DNA from: Xenococcaceae cyanobacterium MO_188.B29
GTDB lineage: Bacteria > Cyanobacteriota > Cyanobacteriia > Cyanobacteriales > Xenococcaceae
NCBI GenBank assembly: GCA_030065155.1
Contig: JASJDI010000004.1
Span: 1 to 51,702 of the forward strand
Length of the DNA stretch: 51,702 nt
Direction of reading: 5' to 3'
Under the pieces are notes generated by a model. It worked only from the letters and a program-made list of their open reading frames with translations. It searched no databases and was not told the origin of the DNA. This document shows, piece by piece, positions 42,733 to 50,762 of the stretch. Position numbers and translations under genes: made by a program. Each line of letters opens with the position of its first letter. Position 1 is the stretch's first letter.

Positions 42733-42866
42733 CTAAAAAGATTGAGATTTGCTCAGAAAGTAAATCTAGATTACTGCTATTTAGACTATAAATATGATAG
42801 TTTCTCTATTATAAGATATATCATTTTGCAAAATTAGCTTCCGCCAAAGTGTTGGAGGATAATAAA

Positions 42867-43712
42867 TTGGATGAACTAAGAACTGCATTAGAATTGGCAA
42901 CAGAAGAAGAACTACAGCAAATAACGCAAGTTTTATTCTGTCGTCGTTTTAATCCCCTAGATTATTGGCAAACCCCAGAACCGATAGATGTTCAGAGTCA
43001 AGATTGGCAAACATGGCTAGATTCTCTAGAAAAGAGATTTCGTTACTTGGCTGCTGACGGAATGACTGTACTTAAGGGGCGTACTCAAGAAGTTAGCTAT
43101 CGAGATATAGTAATTCAAGTCTGCCGTTATCTGAAAATCCCCTACTCTCAGCAAATGAGTACTACAGATATTGAAGCAGAAATATTTTTACATTTGGTAG
43201 ATAAAGCTTTTAAACGTTTACCTAGAAGAGAAAAGCGGTCTTTAACGGCAAAAATCAAACAATCTCTTTCTCAATCAAATCTTCCTGAACCTTTACCAGT
43301 ACAATTACAACACAATCCCTTAAATATTTTCCTTAAAGATAGTAGCATAGTTGCAATCAGTTCTCTTCTTAAACGATGGCTACTGAAACATATTGCTCGA
43401 CAGTTTGCTATGCACTTTGCTAGTTATCAGGCAGCAAAAACGGTTGTGGTTCAAGGTAGTGTAGCAGCAGCAACTAGTATACAAAACAAATTAGTATTAC
43501 AAACAGCGAAAAGAGGTATGACCTCTGCTTTAGCCCGTTATGGCACAGTAAGAACTGTATTCAGTTTATTAGGTCCAATGATGTGGGGTTATTTCGTTGC
43601 CGATTTGGGTTGGAAAGCAATTTCTACTAATTACAGTCGGATTATTCCTACTATTTTTACCTTAGCTCAAATTCGTCTTACTCGTGGTGAATATTGGGCT
43701 CCAGCTTATTAA
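42867..43712 (+). CDS. YaaW-like protein
   Basis: A 281-residue protein resembling the YaaW/UPF0174 family (function unknown). The N-terminal part has the DELRTALELATEEELQQI helix and FNPLDYW; the middle has DIVIQVCRYLKIPYS and LPRREKRSLTAKI; the C-terminal third is Ala/Gly-rich and hydrophobic (FGSLLGPMMWGYFVADLGWKA-like). I choose TTG 42867 because GGAGG lies eight bases upstream; GTG 42849 would place the same GGAGG inside the gene. It could be co-expressed with the Ser/Thr kinase. Confidence 0.7.
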   Translation: MDELRTALELATEEELQQITQVLFCRRFNPLDYWQTPEPIDVQSQDWQTWLDSLEKRFRYLAADGMTVLKGRTQEVSYRDIVIQVCRYLKIPYSQQMSTTDIEAEIFLHLVDKAFKRLPRREKRSLTAKIKQSLSQSNLPEPLPVQLQHNPLNIFLKDSSIVAISSLLKRWLLKHIARQFAMHFASYQAAKTVVVQGSVAAATSIQNKLVLQTAKRGMTSALARYGTVRTVFSLLGPMMWGYFVADLGWKAISTNYSRIIPTIFTLAQIRLTRGEYWAPAY

Positions 43713-43744
43713 TTAGTTAACAATTAACAGTTATCAATTATCAG

Positions 43745-43772
43745 GTAGGGACGTTCCATGGAACGTCCCTAC
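43745..43772. repeat. 28-base perfect palindrome, copy 2
   Basis: A perfect palindrome with half-site GTAGGGACGTTCCA. The sister copy is at 25069-25096. The ATG at its centre (43758) is the first start codon of the following membrane protein gene. Confidence 0.75.
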
Positions 43773-45134
43773 CGTAGTTATATCAGGAGAATAAAAGTTA
43801 TTATTGAGCCTCTATCTTCAGTTCCTAATCCATCTAATCATTGGACTTGGCAATGTTTTCAAATAAGTGTTTTAATTTTACCGATTATTCCTCTTGTCGG
43901 AGTAATTGGCTTAGTTATTGTTTTAGTTAGCATTTGGCTAAATCGGTATCATCAGATAATTAATAATCCTCTTAACTGGGGACTGGCAGTTTTTGCTTTG
44001 TGGTTAATAGTTATTTCTGGCTTAGCTTATGAACCAGTAGAATCTTGGTTAGGATTAGCTAATTTATTGCCCTTTTTCTTTTTGTTTGCTGCCCTCAGTA
44101 TTTTGTTTAAGCAACCATCTCAGCTACGAAGGTTAGCTTGGCTGCTAATAATACCATCCTTGCCCATTATAATTCTGGGTATTGGTCAAATGTATGCTAA
44201 TTGGTCAATTCCTAATATTCTGGGTTGGGAATTGATTCCCCAAGGAGTACCCCCAGGCAGAATGTCTTCGGTATTTATCTACACTAATTTTCTGGCTATA
44301 TATCTCTTACTGGTTTTAAACTTGGGATTAGGATTATCGATCGCAACTTATCAGAATTGGTATTTAAGTAAAGATAAACAAAAAGTCTGGATTTTATTAT
44401 TTTTAATTGTAATTGTAGTTAGTAGCGCGATCGCTCTAATTTTAATCAGTTCTCGTAATGCTTGGGGAATTGCTCTTGTTAGTTCTCTTGCTTTTGCTTT
44501 ATATTTGGGGTGGCGGTGGCTTGTCTATGCTGTGATTGCTGCTGCTACTGCTATCGGTTGGGCATCTTTTGGCCCTTCTTGGGGACAACCATGGTTACGG
44601 AAGATTGTTCCCGCTTATTTCTGGGCGAGATTAGCTGATGAGATTTATATCCGTCCTGTAGAAACTTTACGCATCACTCAATGGCAATTTTGTCTAGATT
44701 TGATTCAGCAACGCCCTTTTACTGGTTGGGGTTTGCGAAATTTCACTCCTTTATATCAAGCAAAAATGAATGTCTGGTTTGGACATCCCCATAGTCTATT
44801 TTTGATGTTAACTACCGAAACAGGTGTTGTTGGTATGCTAATTTTAGCGGTTATAGTAGGCTGGGTGATGATGCAAAGTATTTTGTTAGTTAGCCGAAGT
44901 AATGATCTTAGTAAAAGTGATGGCTTAGAATCTAGTGATTTGTTAGGCGATCGCTTAATCTTTTTCACTTATATAATTGCTTTTACTAGCTTTATTCTCT
45001 TTAATTTGCTAGACGTTACTATTTTTGACTTAAGGATTAATACTATGGGTTGGATTTTATTCTCCGCCATTACAGGGATAGTGTTATCTCAACATAAGTA
45101 CGAAGTTAGCTCTTGGGGTAACTCCCGTGTATAA
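43758..45134 (+). CDS. O-antigen ligase/polymerase family membrane protein
   Basis: A 458-residue protein with about twelve predicted membrane helices. The large loop near residues 290-355 holds RPFTGWGLRNFTPLY and GHPHSLFLMLTTETG, the Wzy_C signature found in O-antigen ligases and in the cyanobacterial IctB group. It probably joins or polymerises glycans on a lipid carrier. The only in-frame ATG near the beginning lies inside the palindrome; the first seven residues (MERPYRS) are palindrome-coded. An AGGAG at about 43784 is followed only by ATA/ATT codons, so the true start may be non-standard. Confidence 0.82.
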   Translation: MERPYRSYIRRIKVIIEPLSSVPNPSNHWTWQCFQISVLILPIIPLVGVIGLVIVLVSIWLNRYHQIINNPLNWGLAVFALWLIVISGLAYEPVESWLGLANLLPFFFLFAALSILFKQPSQLRRLAWLLIIPSLPIIILGIGQMYANWSIPNILGWELIPQGVPPGRMSSVFIYTNFLAIYLLLVLNLGLGLSIATYQNWYLSKDKQKVWILLFLIVIVVSSAIALILISSRNAWGIALVSSLAFALYLGWRWLVYAVIAAATAIGWASFGPSWGQPWLRKIVPAYFWARLADEIYIRPVETLRITQWQFCLDLIQQRPFTGWGLRNFTPLYQAKMNVWFGHPHSLFLMLTTETGVVGMLILAVIVGWVMMQSILLVSRSNDLSKSDGLESSDLLGDRLIFFTYIIAFTSFILFNLLDVTIFDLRINTMGWILFSAITGIVLSQHKYEVSSWGNSRV

Positions 45135-45263
45135 TTTCCAGACAAGTCCCTGAGCAATATTACATTTAATTTATCCAATTTAAGTATCAAGAGCGCAACT
45201 TTCGACAGCCCGCGCTATCCTGTAAAGGAGTTAATTTTCACTTAATACTTAAGTAACACTTGT

Positions 45264-45575
45264 ATGAATATGAAACAAGTTGTAACTTCTCTTCCTGAAG
45301 CACTTTACGATCGACTTCTGGATTTTGCCAAGTCTCATCAAGTAACTGAATCTGAGGCATTTGTGCAAATATTGTCTGATTATTTTGATATCTTAGCTCA
45401 GAAAAAGCAGCTAAATCAGCCCATTAGTGAGTCAGATTGGGAAAATATGCCTGATGATGAACCAGATGAAATTTTATGGGATTTTCTTGAACCTGAACAT
45501 AGCTCTAGCAAGGACAAAAAAAAAGACCCCTTCGATGAACCAGATGAAGTCTTGAGTGATTTTCTAGATGGCTAG
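45264..45575 (+). CDS. Small RHH-like protein with DEPDE repeats
   Basis: A 103-residue protein. The first 45 residues (KQVVTSLPEALYDRLLDFAK, then SHQVTESEAFVQIL) look like a ribbon-helix-helix-type DNA-binding segment. The acidic C-terminal half contains a duplicated motif, DDEPDEILWDFLEPE and DPFDEPDEVLSDFLDG. It may be an antitoxin-like or regulatory protein, but no toxin gene is adjacent. ATG 45264 and ATG 45270 are both possible. Convergent with the HLIP gene, 11 bases apart. Confidence 0.6.
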   Translation: MNMKQVVTSLPEALYDRLLDFAKSHQVTESEAFVQILSDYFDILAQKKQLNQPISESDWENMPDDEPDEILWDFLEPEHSSSKDKKKDPFDEPDEVLSDFLDG

Positions 45576-45586
45576 ATTTAATGTAG

Positions 45587-45799
45587 TTACGAGTTAATAA
45601 CTGAAGTAATAATACCGTGTTTGTTGAGAACAGCGATCGCTAAGAGTGCAATAAACCCAATCATAGCTAGACGACCATTAAGGATTTCTGCATATCTAGT
45701 AAATCCTATTTTTTGGCTCTGTTCAATGGTTTCGCTTTGTTCAAAACTGATATTTCTTAGCTTATTTTCTTCTTCCGGTTTAATTGGTTGAGACAACAT
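45587..45799 (-). CDS. High-light-inducible protein (HLIP/Scp)
   Basis: A 70-residue single-helix chlorophyll-binding protein of the LHC superfamily. The motif GFTRYAEILNGRLAMIGF contains the chlorophyll-binding Glu, Asn and Arg (ExxNGRxAMxGF), and one membrane helix follows (IGFIALLAIAVL). HLIPs bind chlorophyll and carotenoid at thylakoid photosystem II assembly complexes and are induced by strong light; some pair with Ycf39, which is encoded at 3.5 kb. I cannot assign the HliA/B/C/D class. Usual length. Confidence 0.93.
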   Translation of the reverse strand: MLSQPIKPEEENKLRNISFEQSETIEQSQKIGFTRYAEILNGRLAMIGFIALLAIAVLNKHGIITSVINS

Positions 45800-45898
45800 A
45801 TATTATCTTTATTTTTATTTATATTTGCTTTCACCATATTGTAACCAAATATAAATATGTTTTTCAAATTGTTAATTTTACTCATATTTATGTAAATT

Positions 45899-46237
45899 TT
45901 AACAAAGATGAAATTCAGATGGATTCGATGTTGGTCGATCTTTTTTTAGCATCGTCATTGTTGCTAAAAATGCTAAGGAAGCAAAGATAGTGGAAGGTTC
46001 GGGTACAGTCGTGTTAGTAGAAGTAACGTCAATGCTAGCAGCAGAATCGACATAAGTAGCAGCACCTGTCAGTCCAAGATTCGCAACAAAGTTAATTTCT
46101 GTAGAGTCTCGTTCTATCGTGTACAGAGGTGCATCAGCAGCTATACCAAAATCTATCCTTAAATCCCAATCAAATTCAGAAGATAGGTCAAAAGTTACAT
46201 CTGGTGTACCAAAATTATTAGAATCTGGATTTATTGA
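45899..46237 (-). pseudogene. PEP-CTERM protein, 3' part split off by TnpB element
   Basis: This is the C-terminal portion (about 112 codons) of a secreted protein: INPDSNNFGTPDVTFDLSS, a beta-rich body, and an end with VPEPSTIFASLAFLATMTML and KKDR, an exosortase-type PEP-CTERM signal. It has lost its start; a GTG in the element's right-end hairpin (46249) could open the frame but would give no signal peptide. The N-terminal part is at 47645-47893. Joining the pieces at the shared TCA restores the frame exactly (EELNLS then INPDSN). Confidence 0.8.
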
Positions 46238-46400
46238 CACTCTCCGCACTAAAAGTGACGGAGATTCTTAAGAGATAAAAATCCTTAAAGGGTTAGCCAA
46301 AAACCCGCTACTCACTCGCTCAAAACTGAGTCTGTGCATACATTTAGCCAAAATATTGGCACTACCATTAATATCGCTAGATACTAAATGTTTATCCTTA
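46219..46400 (-). ncRNA. Predicted omega/reRNA of the TnpB element
   Basis: TnpB-type elements produce a guide RNA from the 3' end of tnpB through the right end, with the guide in the flanking DNA. Here the right end has a hairpin (46242-46263, CTCCG with CACT facing AGTG with CGGAG on the minus strand) and ends GTGTCA. The guide would begin ATAAATCCAGATTC (46234 downwards). The position of the 5' end is a guess; no expression is shown. Confidence 0.4.
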
Positions 46401-47512
46401 GTTCTGTACAATCCACGTTTTATTCTTCTACCAGAGAACTTATGTTTACTGGGATTGTCAGCATTGTATACAGGTATCTCGTCTCGGTCGTAAAAACTGG
46501 CTTTCGAGGTATAGCTCTCTTCTTGCTCCAAGTATTCAATTCCATATCGAGAACAGAGTGCTTCAAGCTTTCGTCTCAACTGCCAAAAAGGTATCTGAAC
46601 GAAGTTCTGATTATTAGTGCGTCCAATATTAATCTCTTGTTTAATACCTGGGTTATAACCAACTATCAACTTACCTATTTGATGTGTTCGGCAATGGTCA
46701 ATTATTATTTTTGCTGCCTTATTCAAATAATCTCGAACGCAGTTATTACGCCATTGGTAGAGTCTTGCTTGTCTAGTTGTAAAAGACTTTATGCTTTGCC
46801 TATCCTTGAGAGACTGAAGATAAGCGTTCTGTTTGTTGTACCAACGATTAATGCTTTTAATTCGTTTTCCATCAATCAAAAATTGATGCCCATCAGTATC
46901 GATACAAGCACACAAATTATCAACTCCCAAATCCAAAGCAATAGCCTTACTAGGATCGACAGATGTTTCTACTTTCTCATCAACATATATATACTCAATC
47001 TCAAACCATCGAGCCGAGTATTTGGGATGTATTCGTACCTCCTTAAGTTCCTTGTCTTTAAGCCTTTCTGGCAGTTGGATTTTAACTTCTCCATATTCTT
47101 TTTTAAACTCGCGAGACATAGGAATAGCAAATATTCCGTCTTTCAGTCTGATTCTCGGAATAATCAAAGGGAAATATCCCTCTTTGGGCAAGTACTTAGG
47201 AAGTTGTGGTTTTTGGTCACAACGTCCAATAGATATAGCTTTAAGCAATCCCAAGAAAGACCGCATACTCCTATCTACTACCTTCATTGTTTGTTGAGCA
47301 ATGTCTGTATTAAGCCACTGATAATTCTCATTGGACTTACAGATATGGTAGTTAGATTCGTAGGTCAGACGCTTTCTTTCAGCAAAGAAATATTGTCTGC
47401 ACTCGTACAGTGCCACATTAAAAAGATTCTTGCTCAAGCGACACAATGCAGACAGAGCATCAAATTCCTGCTTGCTAAGTCTTCTGAGTTGGTTTTTTTG
47501 AGTGGCGTACAT
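46268..47512 (-). CDS. tnpB: TnpB-family RNA-guided nuclease
   Basis: A 414-residue protein of the IS605 OrfB/TnpB family. RuvC-I Asp is in ALDLGVDN, RuvC-III Asp in SSDINGSANIL. Where typical TnpB has the RuvC-II Glu (in an IVIEDL-like strand), this one has LIVGYNPGIKQ; the likely replacement Glu is in EQEESYTSKASF, as in a subgroup with a rearranged site. The usual CxxC zinc-finger cysteines between YTSK and the last motif are absent. I begin at ATG 47512 (MYATQKNQ); TTG 47521 is also in frame. Full length, so possibly active. Confidence 0.88.
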   Translation of the reverse strand: MYATQKNQLRRLSKQEFDALSALCRLSKNLFNVALYECRQYFFAERKRLTYESNYHICKSNENYQWLNTDIAQQTMKVVDRSMRSFLGLLKAISIGRCDQKPQLPKYLPKEGYFPLIIPRIRLKDGIFAIPMSREFKKEYGEVKIQLPERLKDKELKEVRIHPKYSARWFEIEYIYVDEKVETSVDPSKAIALDLGVDNLCACIDTDGHQFLIDGKRIKSINRWYNKQNAYLQSLKDRQSIKSFTTRQARLYQWRNNCVRDYLNKAAKIIIDHCRTHQIGKLIVGYNPGIKQEINIGRTNNQNFVQIPFWQLRRKLEALCSRYGIEYLEQEESYTSKASFYDRDEIPVYNADNPSKHKFSGRRIKRGLYRTKDKHLVSSDINGSANILAKCMHRLSFERVSSGFLANPLRIFIS

Positions 47513-47517
47513 ATCTA

Positions 47518-47552
47518 TCAATTCACTATGTAGAGATTATATAGTGAATTGA
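47518..47552. promoter_or_regulatory. 12-base inverted repeat at the tnpB start
   Basis: TCAATTCACTAT (47518-47529) is mirrored exactly by ATAGTGAATTGA (47541-47552), with an 11-base loop. It ends six bases before the tnpB ATG. It could be an operator, or a leader hairpin that hides the start region and limits translation. Confidence 0.6.
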
Positions 47553-47644
47553 GTCTTGAATCAAATATTTTACTAACCACTAAAGTGGTTTTCTGTTGTT
47601 CCTCTTCGGGCTAAAGCCACGAAGTTTCCCAACTGCGTACCTCA

Positions 47645-47893
47645 TGATAAATTTAGCTCTTCAACGTCAATAGCCCAATCCACTAAACTGTTGTTTTCGT
47701 CATAAGTTACAAATCCTGAATAGTCTGTAGATTCAGGAAAAGGATCTGCAATGCTTATAGAATCTAATAAAGTAAAATTACCACTAAAATCTTGTCTAGT
47801 TAGAATAGCAGCTAGTGCAGGAGAAGCGAAAAGGGCTATTCCTAAACTTAAAAAACTGATAGTAGTCGATCGCCTTAAAGTGTGCATATTCAA
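47645..47893 (-). pseudogene. PEP-CTERM protein, 5' part split off by TnpB element
   Basis: This is the N-terminal 82 codons of the split gene. ATG 47893 opens a signal peptide (TTISFLSLGIALFASPALAA) and a mature part beginning ILTRQDFSGNFTL. The frame reaches EELNLS and then a TGA supplied by the inserted element. Without the element the protein would be about 195 residues with a C-terminal PEP-CTERM anchor. Product of the truncated gene would be secreted but unanchored. Confidence 0.8.
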
Positions 47894-48044
47894 ACTCCTA
47901 ACTTCTCGATTTTGCCTAAGTCACACTACTTCTATCCTGTTACAAACGAGAAAGTTAGACATGAATGGAGCGACAAAAATATAGTAAACTCAAATAACTT
48001 TAACAGAACTGTTTACATAATGTGAGTTGGCTTAGATTAACTTC

Positions 48045-48899
48045 ATGAATATTATTTCCAAATTATTTTCTCCTAAAACTACTACCCAAGCAAAAAATAC
48101 AACTAAAGGACTACCACCCCTTCAGACAACTAGTCGTCGCATTCATATCAAATCATCTCCAGAAATAGCCAAGATGCGAGAGTCTGCCAAGATTGTGGCT
48201 ACAGTCTTAAAAGAAATTGAATCTATGGTGAAGCCAGGAATGACTACCGCAGAGTTAGATGCTTATGCTGAAGATAAAATTCGCCAAATGGGAGCAACTC
48301 CTAGTTTTAAAGGCTATTATGGTTTTCCTGCTTCTATTTGTGCCTCTGTCAACCAAGAAGTAGTACATGGCATCCCCAACACTAAAAAGGTGCTACGCCA
48401 AGGAGATGTACTTAAAGTAGATACGGGTGCATACTATCAAGGTTTTCATGGAGACTCCTGCATTACTATTCCTGTAGGCAAAGTATCCAAGCATGCAGCC
48501 AAATTAATTCAAGTAGCAGAAGAAGCTTTATATCAAGGAATTGAACAGGTAAAAGATGGTAATTATTTACTTGATATTGCTGGAGCGATCGAAGATCATG
48601 TTAAGAAGCATGGTTACAGCGTAGTTGAAAACTATACTGGGCATGGCGTAGGTAAAAATCTCCATGAAGAGCCACCTGTATTTAATTTTCGTACCCAACA
48701 AATACCGAACACCAAACTAAAAGCAGGAATGACTCTAGCGATCGAACCAATTCTCAATGTAGGTTCAAAACATACAAGAACTTTGCGCGATCGCTGGACA
48801 GTAGTTACAGTAGATAATTCTTTATCAGCACAATTTGAACATACCGTATTAGTTACAGAAAATGGCTATGAAATCTTAACCGATAGAAATAAAGTTTAG
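48045..48899 (+). CDS. map: Methionine aminopeptidase, type I
   Basis: A 284-residue metalloenzyme that removes the initiator Met from new proteins. Metal ligands are seen in order: [12 protein letters not shown] (two Asp), [12 protein letters not shown] (His), AIEPIL (Glu) and [10 protein letters not shown] (Glu). A 40-residue N-terminal extension rich in Lys and Thr precedes the catalytic core (start of homology near [15 protein letters not shown]); it lacks the CxxC/CxxxC zinc finger seen in some paralogues. It is convergent with the rhomboid gene, three bases apart. Confidence 0.94.
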   Translation: MNIISKLFSPKTTTQAKNTTKGLPPLQTTSRRIHIKSSPEIAKMRESAKIVATVLKEIESMVKPGMTTAELDAYAEDKIRQMGATPSFKGYYGFPASICASVNQEVVHGIPNTKKVLRQGDVLKVDTGAYYQGFHGDSCITIPVGKVSKHAAKLIQVAEEALYQGIEQVKDGNYLLDIAGAIEDHVKKHGYSVVENYTGHGVGKNLHEEPPVFNFRTQQIPNTKLKAGMTLAIEPILNVGSKHTRTLRDRWTVVTVDNSLSAQFEHTVLVTENGYEILTDRNKV

Positions 48900-48902
48900 G
48901 AG

Positions 48903-49496
48903 CTATTTTTGATAGAATTTCTTTTCTTTAGCAATCATCCAGGCAGCAATTATCCCTCCCAGAAAACCAAATAAATGTCCTTCCCAAGAGATTCCTGATT
49001 GGGAGGGTAAAACACCCCAAACCAAACCACCATAGAAGAAGAACACAATTACTGATAAAAGGATAGAGGGCAAATTTTTCTGGAAGTAACCTCTAAGCAA
49101 AAGAAAACCTAAATAACCAAAAATTAAGATACTTGCGCCAATATGCACTGAACCAGTAGCACCAAAACCCCATACTCCTAGTCCACCTACTATCATAGTT
49201 AAGAGCGAAACAATGTAAAAGTCGCTGGTTTCTTGAATCATAGTTAACCAACCAAGAGTCAGAAAAGGGATGGTATTAGCAAGTAAGTGGGGAAATCCAC
49301 CGTGCAGAAAAGGAGCAAAGAGCAAACCCCGAAGTCCAACTACTTGACGAGGAATAATGCCTAAATTGTCTAATGCACCTTTAAAAACAAAAAAATCACT
49401 CAATTCCAGAATCCAAAACGTAGCAATTGTGATGCTTAAAATGGATACTTGTTTTTGAAATTCGCGGGCTAGATGGTGCTTTTGATAGCTGCTCAT
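48903..49496 (-). CDS. Rhomboid-family intramembrane protease
   Basis: A 197-residue protein with six predicted helices. The catalytic Ser lies in HIGASILIFGYLGF (GxS motif) and the His in ISWEGHLFGFLGG in the last helix; the loop-1 segment LRGLLFAPFLHGGFPHLLANTIPF with its HxxxN pattern is typical. It should cut membrane proteins within the bilayer. I use ATG 49496 (MSSYQKHHLAREF), where family homology begins; TTG 49622 and ATG 49604 are in frame but add a Lys-rich stretch unlike the family. Confidence 0.88.
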   Translation of the reverse strand: MSSYQKHHLAREFQKQVSILSITIATFWILELSDFFVFKGALDNLGIIPRQVVGLRGLLFAPFLHGGFPHLLANTIPFLTLGWLTMIQETSDFYIVSLLTMIVGGLGVWGFGATGSVHIGASILIFGYLGFLLLRGYFQKNLPSILLSVIVFFFYGGLVWGVLPSQSGISWEGHLFGFLGGIIAAWMIAKEKKFYQK

Positions 49497-49660
49497 AATA
49501 GATGTTAGAGAAATTAACTCTGGTTGTACTTTTAAACAATCAATATCTAAATATAGTTTTATTCTATTTTTTTTTAATCTCAGTTGAGATTTAACATTAT
49601 TCATATAATATTTATTGACCAACGGTCAGAGATTACTGTAAGTTCTCAGAATTTTCATCT

Positions 49661-50152
49661 TTAGTTATCTACAGATAATCTTTTGACATAAACAAGGTCA
49701 CATCGATCGGTTTCTACTCCAGTAGTAGGTTGATAGCCATTTTTTTCGTACAGTTTGATTGCACCCTTTAAGACAGAGGCTGTCTCAATCCAGACTTCTG
49801 TGAATCCTTGAGTAGCAATTTTTGTTTCTAATTGTTGCAATAAATATTGACCTAAACCTAATCTTCTAACATTAGGAAGCAAGTACATTTTACGTATTTC
49901 TACTGCTTTTTCTCCTCGGTCGATCGGATAGTAAGCAGCAGTTCCCACTAGCTTATTTTCTTGTTCTACTACCCAAAATTCACCACCTCTCTTTAAATAA
50001 GCATTTTCTATTTCTAAAACGTCTCGATCCGCGTTTTCTGGTTGCCATGGCAGACTATATTCTTGCAATACGTCTCGAATAACTGCAACAGTGAAATTAC
50101 GGTCTTTTTCTTGCCAGTCTCTAATCAAAAACTGTTTATAAAAACTATTCAC
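49661..50152 (-). CDS. GNAT-family N-acetyltransferase
   Basis: A 163-residue acetyltransferase of the GNAT superfamily. The acetyl-CoA binding motif is VRRLGLGQYLLQQLE after the strand EIRKMYLLP; the C-terminal motif YEKNGYQP is also present. The substrate (antibiotic, amino acid or protein) cannot be told. It is upstream of the rhomboid gene on the same strand with a 164-base gap. Confidence 0.9.
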   Translation of the reverse strand: MNSFYKQFLIRDWQEKDRNFTVAVIRDVLQEYSLPWQPENADRDVLEIENAYLKRGGEFWVVEQENKLVGTAAYYPIDRGEKAVEIRKMYLLPNVRRLGLGQYLLQQLETKIATQGFTEVWIETASVLKGAIKLYEKNGYQPTTGVETDRCDLVYVKRLSVDN

Positions 50153-50300
50153 TTTTTACTCCAAATATATTCTCTTGGAAAGAAATTATCTTAGATAAGG
50201 TTTTCAGTAATGGCGATCGCACTCTTTGTGAGAAATGCGGGCACTCTTTTAGTTTATTAGCATCTATAATTCGATAAAGATGAAGGCTAAATGTCAGTAA

Positions 50301-50606
50301 GCAGAAGGTAGTGCGGGAATTCAACTTACGATCGATAGTGAGGGTAGAGTTATTGATGCTAAGATTGCCCGCTCTAACGATAATCCTCAATTGGAGCAAG
50401 AAGCTTTGCAAGCTGCACGGCGTATGAAGTTTAGTTCTATCGATCGCGATCGCGCTACAGTACGGATTAATATTAGTTTTACCGTTGCTGGCTCAGACTT
50501 TGAACGCCAAGCACGTCGGGAAAAGAAAGAGCGAGAAAGACAAGCAGAATTAGAAAGAGAACGGCAACGTGAGGAGAAAGCCAAAACCCAGGTAGAGTCA
50601 GAATAA
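50301..50606 (+). pseudogene. TonB C-terminal domain remnant
   Basis: From 50301 one frame encodes GIQLTIDSEGRVIDAKIARS, then LEQEALQAARRMKFS and VRINISFTVAG, which is the C-terminal domain of an energy-transducing TonB protein, followed by a highly charged tail (ERERQAELERERQRE). The frame is closed immediately upstream by TAA 50298, and no N-terminal anchor or Pro-rich spacer can be found in any frame before it. A TTG at 50391 could start only the last 71 codons. It is probably a 5'-truncated relic, next to a truncated TonB-dependent receptor. Confidence 0.75.
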
Positions 50607-50762
50607 CAACATCAAGATAAAAATTATTAATAATGTACGACAGCTCGTCTTTTGCTTCCAGTATGGGTAAATGATAGTTTCTAAGTTGTTATTTAAACAG
50701 TAGGGTAGGCTGTCAAGCATATTCTGCCCTTGTTATCAGTTTAAAGATATGGAAAGCACAGA
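50607..50762. other. Spacer upstream of the receptor gene
   Basis: No gene. A GTAGGGTAGGCT word at about 50701 resembles one end of the palindromic MITE-like family at 12273 and 30810, without a clear partner. Confidence 0.3.

Larger units (their letters stand above)
46235..47646 (-). mobile_element. TnpB-only IS200/IS605-type element (IS1341-like)
   Basis: About 1.41 kb. The left end (minus orientation) has a hairpin at 47604-47624 (CTTCG, GGCT facing AGCC, GAAG) and a 16-base palindrome at 47575-47590 (half-site AACCACTA). The right end has the 46242-46263 hairpin. There is no target duplication, as expected for single-strand transposition. Only tnpB is present; a TnpA must act from elsewhere. 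The insertion lies inside a PEP-CTERM gene after TTTAT(CA). Boundaries are ambiguous by up to three bases because TCA occurs at both junctions. Confidence 0.8.

Noticed and set aside
46388-47533. A 381-codon open frame on the plus strand opposite tnpB
   Set aside because: It is the antisense of a gene with clear RuvC motifs. Its translation has no recognisable domain and an odd composition.
50145-50411. A minus-strand frame of 88 codons over the TonB remnant
   Set aside because: The opposite strand encodes a recognisable TonB C-terminal domain, so this frame is a shadow.
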